A DNA stretch of 53,537 nt from Pelobacter sp. (GTDB lineage: Bacteria > Desulfobacterota > Desulfuromonadia > Geobacterales > Pseudopelobacteraceae), in NCBI GenBank assembly GCA_030824515.1, contig JAVBXN010000005.1:1-53537 (forward strand). The letters run 5' to 3'. The notes beneath the pieces were generated by a model. The model searched no databases. It saw nothing but the letters and a program-made list of their open reading frames with translations, and was not told where the DNA came from. The translations under genes were made by a program, and so were the position numbers. Position 1 is the stretch's first letter; each line of letters begins with the position of its first letter. Shown here in pieces: positions 13,825 to 22,920 of this stretch.

Positions 13825-14886
13825 CTATTTGGCACGCAGGTATTGGTTTGGCCAGTCCACATCCGCATGTAGCGCTTTAGCGGCATTGAGCGGCCAGTAT
13901 GGGTCGCGGAGCATCTGCCGTGCCAACAGCACCACGTCTGCCTGGTTTGTTGCCACGATCTGTTCTGCCTGGAACGGCTCGGTGATAAATCCCACCGCAC
14001 CGCTTGCAATTCCTGCTTCAGCCCGGACCCTGGCTGCAAACGGGACCTGAAATCCCGGACCGAAGGGCACCGGTTCATCCGGCACCGCAAACCCGGAAGA
14101 ACAGTCGATCAGATCGACACCGATCTCTTTCAGCAGCCGCGCCAGGATCACCGACTGATCGATATCCCAGCCGCCTTCCACCCAGTCGGTAGCTGATATG
14201 CGGACAAACAGCGGCAGTTCTTCCGGCCACTCTTCCCTTACCGCAGCGGCTATCCGCAGGGGGAAGCGCAGCCGGTTTTCCAGGCAGCCGCCATAGTTGT
14301 CGTCTCGCTGATTAACCAGCGGAGAGAGAAACTCATGGAGCAAATAGCCATGGGCCATGTGTACCTCGACCACCTGAAAACCGGCGGCAAACGCGCGTCT
14401 GGCCGCGGCGCGGAACTGTGCTTCGATCACGTCCATTTCATCCGCTGTCAAGGCACGGGGGACAGGGTGCCCCACGTCAAACGGCACCGCACTCGGCGCA
14501 AGCGGTTGCCATCCGCAGGCCTCGGCGCCCAATGGGCCGCCTCCCAGCCACGGAAGTGAACATGACCCCTTGCGTCCCGCATGAGCAAGTTGTATTCCCG
14601 CAACGGAGCCCTGTTCTCGCATGAACCGGGTAATCGGTAAAAACGCTTTGGCATGTTCGTCACTCCAGAGGCCGCTGTCGTCCGGGCTGATTCGTCCTTC
14701 GGGGCTTACCGCCGTCGCTTCGACCATGACCAGGCCGGCGCCGCCCACGGCACGGCTGCCGAGATGGACGAGATGCCAGTTGGTTGGTAAGCCGTCCCGG
14801 CTGGAGTACTGGCACATGGGGGAAACGAAGATCCGGTTGCGAAATGTTATGGATCGCTGGGTAAGAGGTGAAAATAGAATGCTCAT
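13825..14886 (-). CDS. NADH:flavin oxidoreductase, old yellow enzyme family (YqjM-like)
   Basis: The 353-residue product is a flavin-binding TIM barrel that reduces activated C=C bonds using NAD(P)H. Visible family residues are Cys25 in SPMCQYSS (the YqjM-type flavin-contacting cysteine), QLAHAGRK near 99-106, and HMAHGY at 176-181, which supplies the two substrate-binding histidines and the nearby tyrosine. FITEPFQAEQIVA, then DVVLLARQMLRDPYWP near the C-terminus are the usual phosphate-binding and closing segments. Length and motifs match the thermophilic-like (class III) branch. The start MSILFSPLTQRS is typical. It is probably a single-gene unit; the physiological enone substrate is unknown. 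Confidence 0.85.
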   Translation of the reverse strand: MSILFSPLTQRSITFRNRIFVSPMCQYSSRDGLPTNWHLVHLGSRAVGGAGLVMVEATAVSPEGRISPDDSGLWSDEHAKAFLPITRFMREQGSVAGIQLAHAGRKGSCSLPWLGGGPLGAEACGWQPLAPSAVPFDVGHPVPRALTADEMDVIEAQFRAAARRAFAAGFQVVEVHMAHGYLLHEFLSPLVNQRDDNYGGCLENRLRFPLRIAAAVREEWPEELPLFVRISATDWVEGGWDIDQSVILARLLKEIGVDLIDCSSGFAVPDEPVPFGPGFQVPFAARVRAEAGIASGAVGFITEPFQAEQIVATNQADVVLLARQMLRDPYWPLNAAKALHADVDWPNQYLRAK

Positions 14887-14948
14887 GGGTAATCTCCCCT
14901 ACGTTATTTTTCGTGGTGTTACTTACTGAACCCGCAATCCTGGAAAAA

Positions 14949-14985
14949 GCAGTTAACCGCCGATGAACGCCGATACACGCCGAGA
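14949..14985 (+). repeat. dispersed intergenic repeat, copy B
   Basis: Reads GCAGTTAACCGCCGATGAAC, then GCCGATACACGCCGAGA. It is the same family as 4922-4960 and the inverted 15124-15165. Confidence 0.6.
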
Positions 14986-15123
14986 GATCAAAAGCTTGAA
15001 CAAATCACCCCGTAAAAAGCAGTTGAGCTCGGATTAACAGGATAAACACAGATAAATCAATATATTAAATACGGCAAAGTCTAAACCAAAAAAGTGAAAT
15101 TGCTTATTCCAATTTTTCAGGTT

Positions 15124-15165
15124 TTCTCGGCGTGCATCCGTTTTTATCGGCGGTTAACTGCCTTT
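15124..15165 (-). repeat. dispersed intergenic repeat, copy C (inverted)
   Basis: On the minus strand it reads GGCAGTTAACCGCCGATAAA, then AACGGATGCACGCCGAGAA. It is nearly identical to copy A at 4922 except for a few bases, and inverted relative to copy B 140 bases away. Confidence 0.6.
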
Positions 15166-15225
15166 TGCTGGTTACTGAATGGGCGAGTGAAATCAAAGAC
15201 CGGTCCAATCTCCTCTGCCAGCCAG

Positions 15226-16131
15226 CTACATTTTCCCCAGATAACGGCTTTTCACGTTGAAGGCGATCATCCACTCGGCCATGGAACGCGGCGGCAAGAC
15301 CTTCTTCAACTCCGCCGCAATCACGCCGGCATCCTGGGATTCGGCGGCCAGCTCCCGCGCCTTCCTGTCGAACAGCAGCAGATACTCCTTCATTTCGCGC
15401 AGGTCCTTTTTGGTGGAGAGCGGTCCGTGGCCGGGGATGATCTTATCCAGGTCCATGGCCAGCAGTGCATCAATGGTCTTAACCCAGCCGTTGATATCTC
15501 CGTCGGCCAGATAGGGGTGGAAATCGGTGAAGAGGATGTCGCCGCTGAAGAGCAGCTTTCTGGACGGGACATGTACCACCACGCTCCCCTCGGTGTGGGA
15601 CGGTCCGGTGCGGATCAGTTCCACCGTTTCATCCCCCAGGTCGATAGTGAGCCGCTCACTGAAGGCCAGCGACGGCAGGGTGATCACGGTGCCGGCCATA
15701 TCCTCGGCTTTAAGCCCGTAATTGCCGCTGTTCTGCAGAATGCCTGCGCCGACCTTTTCGAGCAGGGCCCGGTCGGCGCTGTGGGAGATGACCGTGGCGC
15801 CGATCCTGGCAAAAACGCAGTTGCCGAAGGCGTGGTCCAGATGGGTATGGGTGTTGACCACGTACTTGATCGGCTTGTTTGTCACCTTGCGGATATCGGC
15901 CAGAAAGCGTTCCCCCTCCTTGGCCGAGATCAGGGTATCGACCACCAGCACGGCGTCAGTGCCGATGACGATGCCGGCGTTGGCGGCAAAGCTGTGGCCC
16001 GGAGAGCTGTCCTTCACGCCCACATAGGAATATACGTTATCCGCAATCCGGGTCAGTTCGGCAGAGGCGCTGCGGGTGAAAAGCAACGAAATAATAACAA
16101 ACGACAGCATCAACATCTTTTTCATTTTCAT
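15226..16131 (-). CDS. exported metallo-beta-lactamase-fold hydrolase
   Basis: The 301-residue product has a signal peptide (LMLSFVIISLLFTRSASA, cleaved near residue 24), so it is probably periplasmic. The zinc site is complete: HTHLDH at 95-100, a later histidine in GPSHTEGS, an aspartate in FSGDILF and a last histidine in IIPGHGP. This is the MBL-fold hydrolase pattern of the quinoprotein-relay/SoxH-like and glyoxalase II-like branch rather than a true beta-lactamase. The start at 16131 follows AGGGAGAC; 22 extra in-frame codons upstream lack signal character. Substrate unknown. Confidence 0.75.
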   Translation of the reverse strand: MKMKKMLMLSFVIISLLFTRSASAELTRIADNVYSYVGVKDSSPGHSFAANAGIVIGTDAVLVVDTLISAKEGERFLADIRKVTNKPIKYVVNTHTHLDHAFGNCVFARIGATVISHSADRALLEKVGAGILQNSGNYGLKAEDMAGTVITLPSLAFSERLTIDLGDETVELIRTGPSHTEGSVVVHVPSRKLLFSGDILFTDFHPYLADGDINGWVKTIDALLAMDLDKIIPGHGPLSTKKDLREMKEYLLLFDRKARELAAESQDAGVIAAELKKVLPPRSMAEWMIAFNVKSRYLGKM

Positions 16132-16225
16132 TGTCTCCCTCGATCTGTTTGTGCCAGCGGTGATGCAGTTCGGAATATCTCGCAATAGCCGGTCCAAGTC
16201 AACGGGTCGGACTCACCTGCAGAAA

Positions 16226-16259
16226 GAAAATTGAGGGCCGGCTGTCTCAGTCGGCCCTC
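16226..16259 (-). terminator. rho-independent terminator after amrS
   Basis: On the minus strand GAGGGCCG and CGGCCCTC form an eight-pair stem with an 11-base loop, followed by AATTTTCTTTC. It lies about 100 bases downstream of the radical SAM gene that ends at 16358. Confidence 0.65.
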
Positions 16260-16357
16260 GCCAATCACCATCACGGAGTATCATTTGGTTTTATAGTGAC
16301 TCAATTTGCTTCATCCAAATACAACCATTTGTCTGCTTCCGGATACATACCCTCAAA

Positions 16358-17371
16358 TCACAGGCCGACACCGGCGATGGCGGCGCCGCAGTCGGGACAG
16401 GCACCGTTGCGGATCCTGTCGGACTCTATGATATAGCCGTAGCGCTTGATCAGCAGGTTCTCGCAGGAAGGGCAACTGGTGTTTTCGCCCCCCTCGCACG
16501 GCACGTTGCCCTCGTAGACATAACGCAAACCGACGGCCAGGCCGATTTCGCGGGCTTTTCGCAACGTGGCCACCGGCGTGCGCGGGCGGTCGGTCAGCCT
16601 GTAGGTCGGGTAAAACTGACTCACGTGCCAGGGTGTGTCCGGACCCAGCCTGTTGGCGATGAACCCGGCGATCTCCCGCAGTTCCGCATCGGAGTCGTTC
16701 AGACCGGGGATGATCAGCGTGGTCAGCTCGATCCAGATCCCCAGCCTGCGGTACTCGACGATAGACTCCAGCACCTCGGCGAGCCGCGCGTGGACGAAGT
16801 CCCGGTAGAATTCCTCGGAGAAGCCCTTCAGATCGATATTGGCCGCATCCAGAAAAGGCGCGATTTCCTCCAGCGCCTCCCTGCTGATGTAGCCGTTGGT
16901 TACGAAGATGTTCTTCAGCCCCGCCTGCCGCGCCAGCCGGGCGGTTTCAAAGGCGAACTCGAAGTAGATGGTCGGTTCGGTATAGGTATAGGAGATCGAA
17001 CTGCAGTCGCTATCCAGGGCGCGCTGCACCACCTCCTGCGGGGTCGCCTGTTCGCCCCGGATCGGGGCGTTCCGCTCCACCTGGGAAATCGAATAGTTCT
17101 GGCAGTGTCGGCAGCGGAAGTTGCACCCCACCGAGGCGATCGAATAGGAGCGGCTGCCGGGCATGACATGGAAGAGCGGCTTTTTCTCGATCGGATCAAC
17201 ATGTTCGGCGCAGAGCCGGCCGTAGTTCAGGCTGTAGAGGACACCTTCGCGGTTTTCCCTCACGGAGCAGATGCCGCGTTCACCGTTGCCGATCAGGCAG
17301 CGAAAACGGCACAGGCCGCATCGTACGTGCGCGCCGTTTCCTTCGCGTTGGTAAAACATGGCTTCTCTCAT
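16358..17371 (-). CDS. amrS: AmmeMemoRadiSam system radical SAM protein
   Basis: The 337-residue product carries the radical SAM cluster motif C-x3-C-x2-C at residues 83, 87 and 90 (GCNFRCRHCQ). The N-terminus has further cysteine pairs (CGLCRFRC, then GICSV) and the C-terminus a zinc-ribbon-like NTSCPSCENL and GACPDCG. This arrangement, with YTYTEPTIYFEFAFETARLA, is that of the PflA-like enzyme co-occurring with Memo and AMMECR1 proteins; the partners are not in this window. The chemistry of the system is unresolved. Start at 17371 (MREAM); 17359 is an alternative. A terminator follows the gene. Confidence 0.85.
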   Translation of the reverse strand: MREAMFYQREGNGAHVRCGLCRFRCLIGNGERGICSVRENREGVLYSLNYGRLCAEHVDPIEKKPLFHVMPGSRSYSIASVGCNFRCRHCQNYSISQVERNAPIRGEQATPQEVVQRALDSDCSSISYTYTEPTIYFEFAFETARLARQAGLKNIFVTNGYISREALEEIAPFLDAANIDLKGFSEEFYRDFVHARLAEVLESIVEYRRLGIWIELTTLIIPGLNDSDAELREIAGFIANRLGPDTPWHVSQFYPTYRLTDRPRTPVATLRKAREIGLAVGLRYVYEGNVPCEGGENTSCPSCENLLIKRYGYIIESDRIRNGACPDCGAAIAGVGL

Positions 17372-17573
17372 GGTTTCCTCCTGACAGCAATCCGGATCTG
17401 CACTGATGCGAGTATTCCGGATACTCTACCCTGCAGCATGTATCTCCAGATGCATGATATCCACCTTTAAGACCTTAAGCATAGCAGAGGAATGATTGCG
17501 GTCAATCAGACAGAGTGCTGCAGGTAAGCGCGGAAATACTTCCTGATTTGTGCAGAAACATAACAGATGCTTT

Positions 17574-20500
17574 TTAAACCGGAATTTTTCGAAGATCTCC
17601 CAAGTTCAGCAAAACCTCGCGCAACGACGATATTGTGAAGGGCTTCTGAATAAAACCCGTCAGGAGCTGCCCCTGAAGCTTGCCGGTGATCTCCTGTTCG
17701 CTATACCCGCTGGACATGATCACCTTTACCTGCGGATCAAGCTGTCGCAATTCGTTAAAGCACTGCAATCCGTCCATGTGGGGCATGGTATAGTCCAGAA
17801 TGATACATATGACATCCGGATTCGCCCTGAAAGCATCCAGTGCTTCGTTTCCGTCACTAGCCGTAATCACAGAAAAACCAAGCACCTGCAGCATCTCCTT
17901 GCCGATTTCCCTGATAAAATCCTCGTCGTCTACCAGCAACACGGTGCCATGCCACCGGAAATCGGTTTCCTGCCGCACAGGCGACTCATACTCGCCGCCC
18001 GTTTCACCGGCAGGCAACAGTATCCTGAATGTGCTCCCCTTTTCCGGTTCGCTGTAAATCTGGATGGACCCTTTGTGGCCGCGGACAATCCCCTGTACTG
18101 CGGACATGCCCAACCCCCGTCCGGTAAACTTGGTTGTGAAAAACGGATCGAATATTTTCGCCTGAGTTTCCTTGTTCATTCCGCAACCGGTGTCTTCCAC
18201 CTCCAGGTAGACATAGAGACCTTCAGCTATGTCGTTGCTCAGCCAGGCGCCCCGCAGGTAATCCCGGTCGCAGTTCTTCCAGCCGGTGGAGATGGTGATG
18301 GTTCCGCACCGGTCTCCGATGGCTTCCGAGGCATTGATAACCAGGTTCATCAATACCTGGCTGATCTGGCTTTCATCGGCCGTCACGCTCGGGAGCGGTC
18401 TCGTCAGGTTGAAACGCAGTTCATTCTTTTTGGAGATGGAGGCTTCGATTAAATGCACCAGCACTTCAATAAGCCTGTTGAGATTGACTGAACCGATAAT
18501 GAACCGGCCTTTGCCGGAATAGGCAAGCATCTGTTTGGCAATGTCGGCGGCACGGTGCGCCGATGTCGCGATTCGCTTCAGGTTGTTCCGGACCGGAGAC
18601 TCCTGATCCAGCTTCAACAGGGCGAGGTCAGTATTCCCAATGATAGATGTCAGGATGTTATTGAAATCATGGGCAATGCCACCAGCCAGTACCCCCAGGC
18701 TCTCCAGTTTCTGGGCATCCAGCAGCTGGCGTTCCAGCTCCAGACGCTCCTGCTCGGCATGCCTGAGCTTGGTGACATCGCGTGCAGCGGCGAAGATCCC
18801 CAGCAGTTCCCCCTCTGAATCACGGTACATGGCGGCATTGTAAAGCACATCGACGATCCGTCCGGATTCATGACGGATCGAAAGCGGATAATCCCTGACT
18901 GTGCCCTCGCGCCAGACAGTTTCATAGCCGAGACGGGCACTGGCAGGATCGGTGAAGTAATCCGAAAAATCCGTACCGATCAGCATCTCCCGGGGAACAC
19001 CGGTTGCCTCGATGGTGGCCTGGTTTACATCCATGATTTTGCCATCCCGGCTGATTGTCACCAGGGGGTCCAGACTGGCTTCGATCAGGCTGCGGGCATA
19101 CAACGCGGATTTAAGCAGCGCAGCCTCGGCCTGTTTGAGATCGGTTACATCAACGCCCAGCCCGCCAATGAAGCGCATCCCGGCTGCATCCTGAAAAGGG
19201 AACTTAGTGATCAGCCACCATGAAACGTTGCCGTTGGATTCTTTCACCATTTCGATGAGTTCGATCGCCTGCCCTTCCGCAAGCACAATCTGATCATGCC
19301 GGCGGTATGACTCGGCGGCATCACTCGGCCAGACCTCATAGTCGGTTTTGCCTTCCCAGTCCTCGAACCGCACCCCGAACCTCTTCTGGTATGTGTCGCT
19401 CAGAAAGACATAACGGCCGTTTTCGTCCTTCATCCAGGAGATGACCGCACTGCTGTGCAGATAGGACTTGAGGAGTTCTTCACTCTTGTGAAGTTCATTT
19501 TCACTTCTGATGCGTCTGCGGCGGTTCCAGACCAGATAGGCTATGAGCGAGCTCTCACACACAATGAAGATCAGGGCGATGATTGCATATCTCCAGTATT
19601 GCTCCCAGAAGCCAGGGCGGTAATTGATCAGCACACTTTCCCTTGGCAGTCCGGACTTGCCCAAGCCCCAGCGCTGCATTTCGGCCCAGTCGAACATCGG
19701 TGTATGCTTCATGAATCGGACTTTAACTGGCAGGTCACCAGACCTGCCTGTCACCAGCCTGATTGAAACTCCGGCGACCTCCTTCCCCAACTCCTTGAAG
19801 GAGAGGAGATTGCCGCCAACTATCCCGGCTCCAAGCAGACTGTCATGAAGTCCGAAGACCGGATATTTTGCCGCCCCGGCTATCTGCGTCAGTACTGTCC
19901 GGGGCGTGTACACCTTTCCGCTGGAATCACTCGACAATCGGGTATAGAGAATAATGGCGTGTTCTCGCTCCCGGGACACTTCCCTGAGAATTTCCGGCAG
20001 CTGGTGATTGGTAAGGAACCTGAAGGCAACCCTGCCCTCCAGTTTTTCAGCAGCTTCCAGGGCGCTTTCCAGATGGTGGCGGTCATAATCGCCTGGGCCG
20101 GCTATTACCAGAACCTCTTCAGTGCCGGGTAGCAGTGTCATTGCAAAATTGAGAGTTGAAAGCGCATCAAATCCGTATACGAGCTGGATCACCTTTCTGG
20201 CGGCACTGCTTGCGCCGACCGTCTCTTTAGTAACAGCAGCAACAATCGGGGTACCGGGAAACAACCCGCTGCCATCCGTAAGCATGAAGTTGAGAGCGTC
20301 CGGCTGAAAAGTGATAATGACGTCGAATTTTTCATTGATGTACTTGGTGCGCAGGTAGTCGGCCAGGTAATGCAGAAATTCGCTCCCATGGGGATGCTGA
20401 AGGTCAAGATATTCCTGGTGCAGGTCGGAATCGTCGACCCCTGCAGCTTTCAGGATTGGCAGGAGTCCGTTATTGAAGAGGGTATGTGCGGGAAATTTTG

Positions 20501-20684
20501 TGCTGGCGCCATAGAGGACCAGAACATTTATCCTGCCTGCAGGCGTGGCGGCCGAAACACTCGTGGCTGCTGCAAATTGCAGCAGCAAGACAATCATGAT
20601 CAGGATCGGGAGTTGACTCGATATCCGCAAGGCAGGCCTGTGAGATCCTGGATGAGCTGTCTCAGTTTTCCACATCTCAGTCAA
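17574..20684 (-). CDS. hybrid sensor histidine kinase with ABC-substrate-binding-like sensor and receiver
   Basis: This 1036-residue protein has, in order: a signal or first membrane segment (about 26-46), a periplasmic ABC-transporter-substrate-binding-like sensor (about 50-335), a transmembrane helix near 362-384 (YAIIALIFIVCESSLIAYLV), two PAS domains (about 400-525 and 535-655), a HisKA domain with GGIAHDFNNIL, an HATPase with DTGCGMNKE and FTTKFTGRGLGMSA, and a C-terminal receiver (about 915-1030) with acidic pair VDDED and phospho-acceptor in IILDYTMP. It should autophosphorylate on the HisKA histidine in response to a periplasmic ligand and relay to its own receiver. The output partner is not adjacent. 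A second kinase at 31264-32910 shares its catalytic motifs closely. Confidence 0.85.
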   Translation of the reverse strand: MTEMWKTETAHPGSHRPALRISSQLPILIMIVLLLQFAAATSVSAATPAGRINVLVLYGASTKFPAHTLFNNGLLPILKAAGVDDSDLHQEYLDLQHPHGSEFLHYLADYLRTKYINEKFDVIITFQPDALNFMLTDGSGLFPGTPIVAAVTKETVGASSAARKVIQLVYGFDALSTLNFAMTLLPGTEEVLVIAGPGDYDRHHLESALEAAEKLEGRVAFRFLTNHQLPEILREVSREREHAIILYTRLSSDSSGKVYTPRTVLTQIAGAAKYPVFGLHDSLLGAGIVGGNLLSFKELGKEVAGVSIRLVTGRSGDLPVKVRFMKHTPMFDWAEMQRWGLGKSGLPRESVLINYRPGFWEQYWRYAIIALIFIVCESSLIAYLVWNRRRRIRSENELHKSEELLKSYLHSSAVISWMKDENGRYVFLSDTYQKRFGVRFEDWEGKTDYEVWPSDAAESYRRHDQIVLAEGQAIELIEMVKESNGNVSWWLITKFPFQDAAGMRFIGGLGVDVTDLKQAEAALLKSALYARSLIEASLDPLVTISRDGKIMDVNQATIEATGVPREMLIGTDFSDYFTDPASARLGYETVWREGTVRDYPLSIRHESGRIVDVLYNAAMYRDSEGELLGIFAAARDVTKLRHAEQERLELERQLLDAQKLESLGVLAGGIAHDFNNILTSIIGNTDLALLKLDQESPVRNNLKRIATSAHRAADIAKQMLAYSGKGRFIIGSVNLNRLIEVLVHLIEASISKKNELRFNLTRPLPSVTADESQISQVLMNLVINASEAIGDRCGTITISTGWKNCDRDYLRGAWLSNDIAEGLYVYLEVEDTGCGMNKETQAKIFDPFFTTKFTGRGLGMSAVQGIVRGHKGSIQIYSEPEKGSTFRILLPAGETGGEYESPVRQETDFRWHGTVLLVDDEDFIREIGKEMLQVLGFSVITASDGNEALDAFRANPDVICIILDYTMPHMDGLQCFNELRQLDPQVKVIMSSGYSEQEITGKLQGQLLTGFIQKPFTISSLREVLLNLGDLRKIPV

Positions 20685-20993
20685 CCTCCTTACCGTTGAA
20701 CAGGAGAAGCCGTGTCATTAGCGGTATCTGTACCGAAATATCTGATATCGTAACGTGCGCTGCACAACCGGAATCATTAACACTTTACCATAAAACAGAA
20801 CACAACCTGCTTTTTTATTTATAAGTGTTAATATTGCACGCCGTCTTGTTTCCATATATCATCAGTCTTGACTTGAGCTGGTGCTGCCGCATAATTCAAG
20901 CAATGACATCGGACAGCGCCACGATACATTGAAAAGCACAATTATCCTGGCAGCCATCGCACCGTTTATGAAACATGAGCAGGAGGTCAGCCG
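20685..20993. other. divergent intergenic region, nothing further recognised
   Basis: The 309 bases between the sensor kinase (leftward) and thpR (rightward) are AT-rich near 20790-20860 and must contain both promoters. I see no convincing repeat, riboswitch or small gene. Confidence 0.4.
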
Positions 20994-21530
20994 ATGCGGC
21001 TCTTTATTGCGATCGAACTCCCGGAGCAGGCCAGGAACGCACTTGTCGGGCTTAGATGCGACATACCCGGCGCCCGCTGGGTACCACGGGAACAGATCCA
21101 CCTGACGCTGTCGTTTCTGGGCGATGTGGACGATGACGGTGTTACCCGGCTGACCAACAGACTATCCCGGATACACGTACCGGCATTTACTCTCCGCTTC
21201 GGCGAAAGCGGATGTTTTCCCGACCGCCGCCGGCCAAAGGTGCTGTGGGTCGGGCTGGAGCACGAATTGCGGCTGCTGGATCTCGCCGCGAAGGTGCATG
21301 TCGCCGTGAAGGATTGCGGTATTGAGCTGGAAGAGCGCCCCTTTTCACCGCATATAACTCTGGCGCGAATAAAAATGCCCAAACCCGGGGAAGCCGACAT
21401 ATTTCTCGACCGCCACATACAAAAAAAACTCCCTTCACTTGCGGTGAGGGAGTTTATCCTTTTTCAAAGTCGATTGACTCCGGAAGGCGCAATCCATACG
21501 CCCGTCAGGAGCTTTCCGCTGGCGGCATAA
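20994..21530 (+). CDS. thpR: RNA 2',3'-cyclic phosphodiesterase (2H family)
   Basis: The 178-residue product has the paired catalytic motifs of the 2H phosphoesterases, HLTLSFLG starting at His36 and HITLARI starting at His120. Its MRLFIAIELP opening is the classic ThpR/LigT start. The family opens 2',3'-cyclic phosphates and joins or cleaves 2'-5' RNA links in vitro. The length is normal. AGGAGG stands before the ATG. The last 26 bases overlap the convergent GGDEF gene, so the two messages are antisense at their ends. Confidence 0.9.
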   Translation: MRLFIAIELPEQARNALVGLRCDIPGARWVPREQIHLTLSFLGDVDDDGVTRLTNRLSRIHVPAFTLRFGESGCFPDRRRPKVLWVGLEHELRLLDLAAKVHVAVKDCGIELEERPFSPHITLARIKMPKPGEADIFLDRHIQKKLPSLAVREFILFQSRLTPEGAIHTPVRSFPLAA

Positions 21531-22584
21531 CGGCGACAAAACCACGCACCGCGGCCCTGCCGCTATCCTTGGCGGCATACATGGCAACATCGGCGGCTCT
21601 GATCAGCTCGACTCCGATGGAGGCGTCCGCCGGATAATTGGAGACGCCAAAACTGGCGGTCAAGTGAATCGGAATATCATCATCGGAAACGAATTTTGTA
21701 TTCTGCATGATTTCCAGCAGTTTCACAGCCAGCTTTACCGCCTGTTCTTTTGTGGTATGGGGCAGGATAATCGCAAACTCGTCACCACCATAACGGGCCG
21801 CAAAATCGGATGAACGGATATTGCGCCCTATCAACCGGCCGAACTCGCTCAGCATCCGGCTTCCAACCAGGTGACCATGCCTGTCGTTGACATTCTTGAA
21901 GCGGTCCAGATCGAGAAAAACGAGTGAGAGCTCTTCATCGTAACGCTTGGCGCGGCTCAGTTCGTTTTCTATCAGAGTTCCAAAATGTCTTGAATTGTAC
22001 AGTCCGGACAGGTCATCCGTCACGACCAGTTCGTTGATACGCTCATAGTTCCCGGCGTTTTCAAGCGCAATCGCTGCAAAATCGGCAATTGCCATCAGCA
22101 ATGAAATATCGCTCTCGTCAAAATCAATATCTTCATAACTGTTGATCAGCTCGATTACCCCCACGACCCGTTCCTTGATTTTCATCGGAACGCAAACGAT
22201 GGAGCGCGTTGTGAACGACAGCTTCTGATCTATGTACAAGGCAAAACGCTGATCTTTGCTGACGTCCGGTATCAACAGCGGTTCACCATGCAATGCCACC
22301 CAACCGGCTACACCCTCTCCCGGCTTCAGGGTGATTTCCTTCAACTTTTCCGCCACCGGAGAAACGGTAATTTCAAAGGTCAGGTCGCCGGTTTTCTTGT
22401 CAACAAGCAGAAGCGACCAGGCTTTGGGCTTCAACAGGCGCTCCACCTGCTTCATGATGGTTTCAAGGATTTCATGAATTTCCAGGCTGGACGTCAACGC
22501 CTTTCCAATCTCGACCATTGATGCAAGCTCATCGTTGCGGCGTTCCAACTGTCCCAGCAAGGACGACGTATTTTCAGTATTCAT
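21505..22584 (-). CDS. GAF-domain diguanylate cyclase
   Basis: The 359-residue product has an N-terminal GAF domain (about 35-175, with LKPGEGVAGWVALHGEPLLI and RSIVCVPMKIKERVVGVIEL) and a C-terminal GGDEF domain. The active-site motif GGDEF is intact at 266-270 and is preceded by RSSD at 257-260 in the exact position of the inhibitory I-site, so it should make cyclic di-GMP and be product-inhibited. No membrane segment is visible, so it senses a cytoplasmic signal. It overlaps convergent thpR by 26 bases. Confidence 0.9.
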   Translation of the reverse strand: MNTENTSSLLGQLERRNDELASMVEIGKALTSSLEIHEILETIMKQVERLLKPKAWSLLLVDKKTGDLTFEITVSPVAEKLKEITLKPGEGVAGWVALHGEPLLIPDVSKDQRFALYIDQKLSFTTRSIVCVPMKIKERVVGVIELINSYEDIDFDESDISLLMAIADFAAIALENAGNYERINELVVTDDLSGLYNSRHFGTLIENELSRAKRYDEELSLVFLDLDRFKNVNDRHGHLVGSRMLSEFGRLIGRNIRSSDFAARYGGDEFAIILPHTTKEQAVKLAVKLLEIMQNTKFVSDDDIPIHLTASFGVSNYPADASIGVELIRAADVAMYAAKDSGRAAVRGFVAVMPPAESS

Positions 22585-22920
22585 GATAGCTGCCCCCCAC
22601 CCGCGTTGCCATGCAATTGTTCATAAATATCCGCTGACACCAATGGCTTACACAACAAAACCTAAAGAATGCAATGCGTTAAATCATCTTCCACAATCAG
22701 AATTTTCAAAACAAACCTCATTAATTTTAAGAGTATAATGGATGACGGGCATGATACTCAAAAACCCATCTCCGGTAAAGCCTGAAACAGAATTTCAGTT
22801 GAATCGCGGCAACACTCCAGCAAGCGACACTCAGGCAACCTACGCAGAACGTGGCGGATTCTACCCGGACATCCTTCCATTGATTACTTGATATTGGTAC
22901 TGCTGCTGACACTGCACAGG
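22585..22920. other. intergenic region, nothing recognised
   Basis: The 336 bases upstream of the diguanylate cyclase gene hold only a 15-codon open frame from 22739 that I consider chance. I looked for a cyclic di-GMP (GEMM) riboswitch, because such elements are common in this group, and did not see its conserved core. Confidence 0.4.

Larger units (their letters stand above)
14887..15225. other. intergenic region carrying inverted copies of a dispersed repeat
   Basis: This 339-base gap holds no gene. It contains two copies of the dispersed repeat in opposite orientation, at 14949-14985 and 15124-15165, each beginning with CAGTTAACCGCCGAT on its own strand. Between them is a GGATTAACAGGATAAACACAG string, another pattern that recurs in such genomes. 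Confidence 0.6.

Noticed and set aside
15094..16188. Open frame of 364 codons opposite the metallo-beta-lactamase-fold gene
   Set aside because: It begins in an intergenic repeat and is antisense to a gene with a full zinc motif and ribosome site.
16226..16259. Regulatory RNA upstream of the metallo-beta-lactamase-fold gene
   Set aside because: The hairpin plus T-rich tail fits a simple terminator for the upstream radical SAM gene on the same strand.
22585..22920. Possible cyclic di-GMP riboswitch
   Set aside because: I looked for the GEMM core beside the diguanylate cyclase and found no matching conserved loop.
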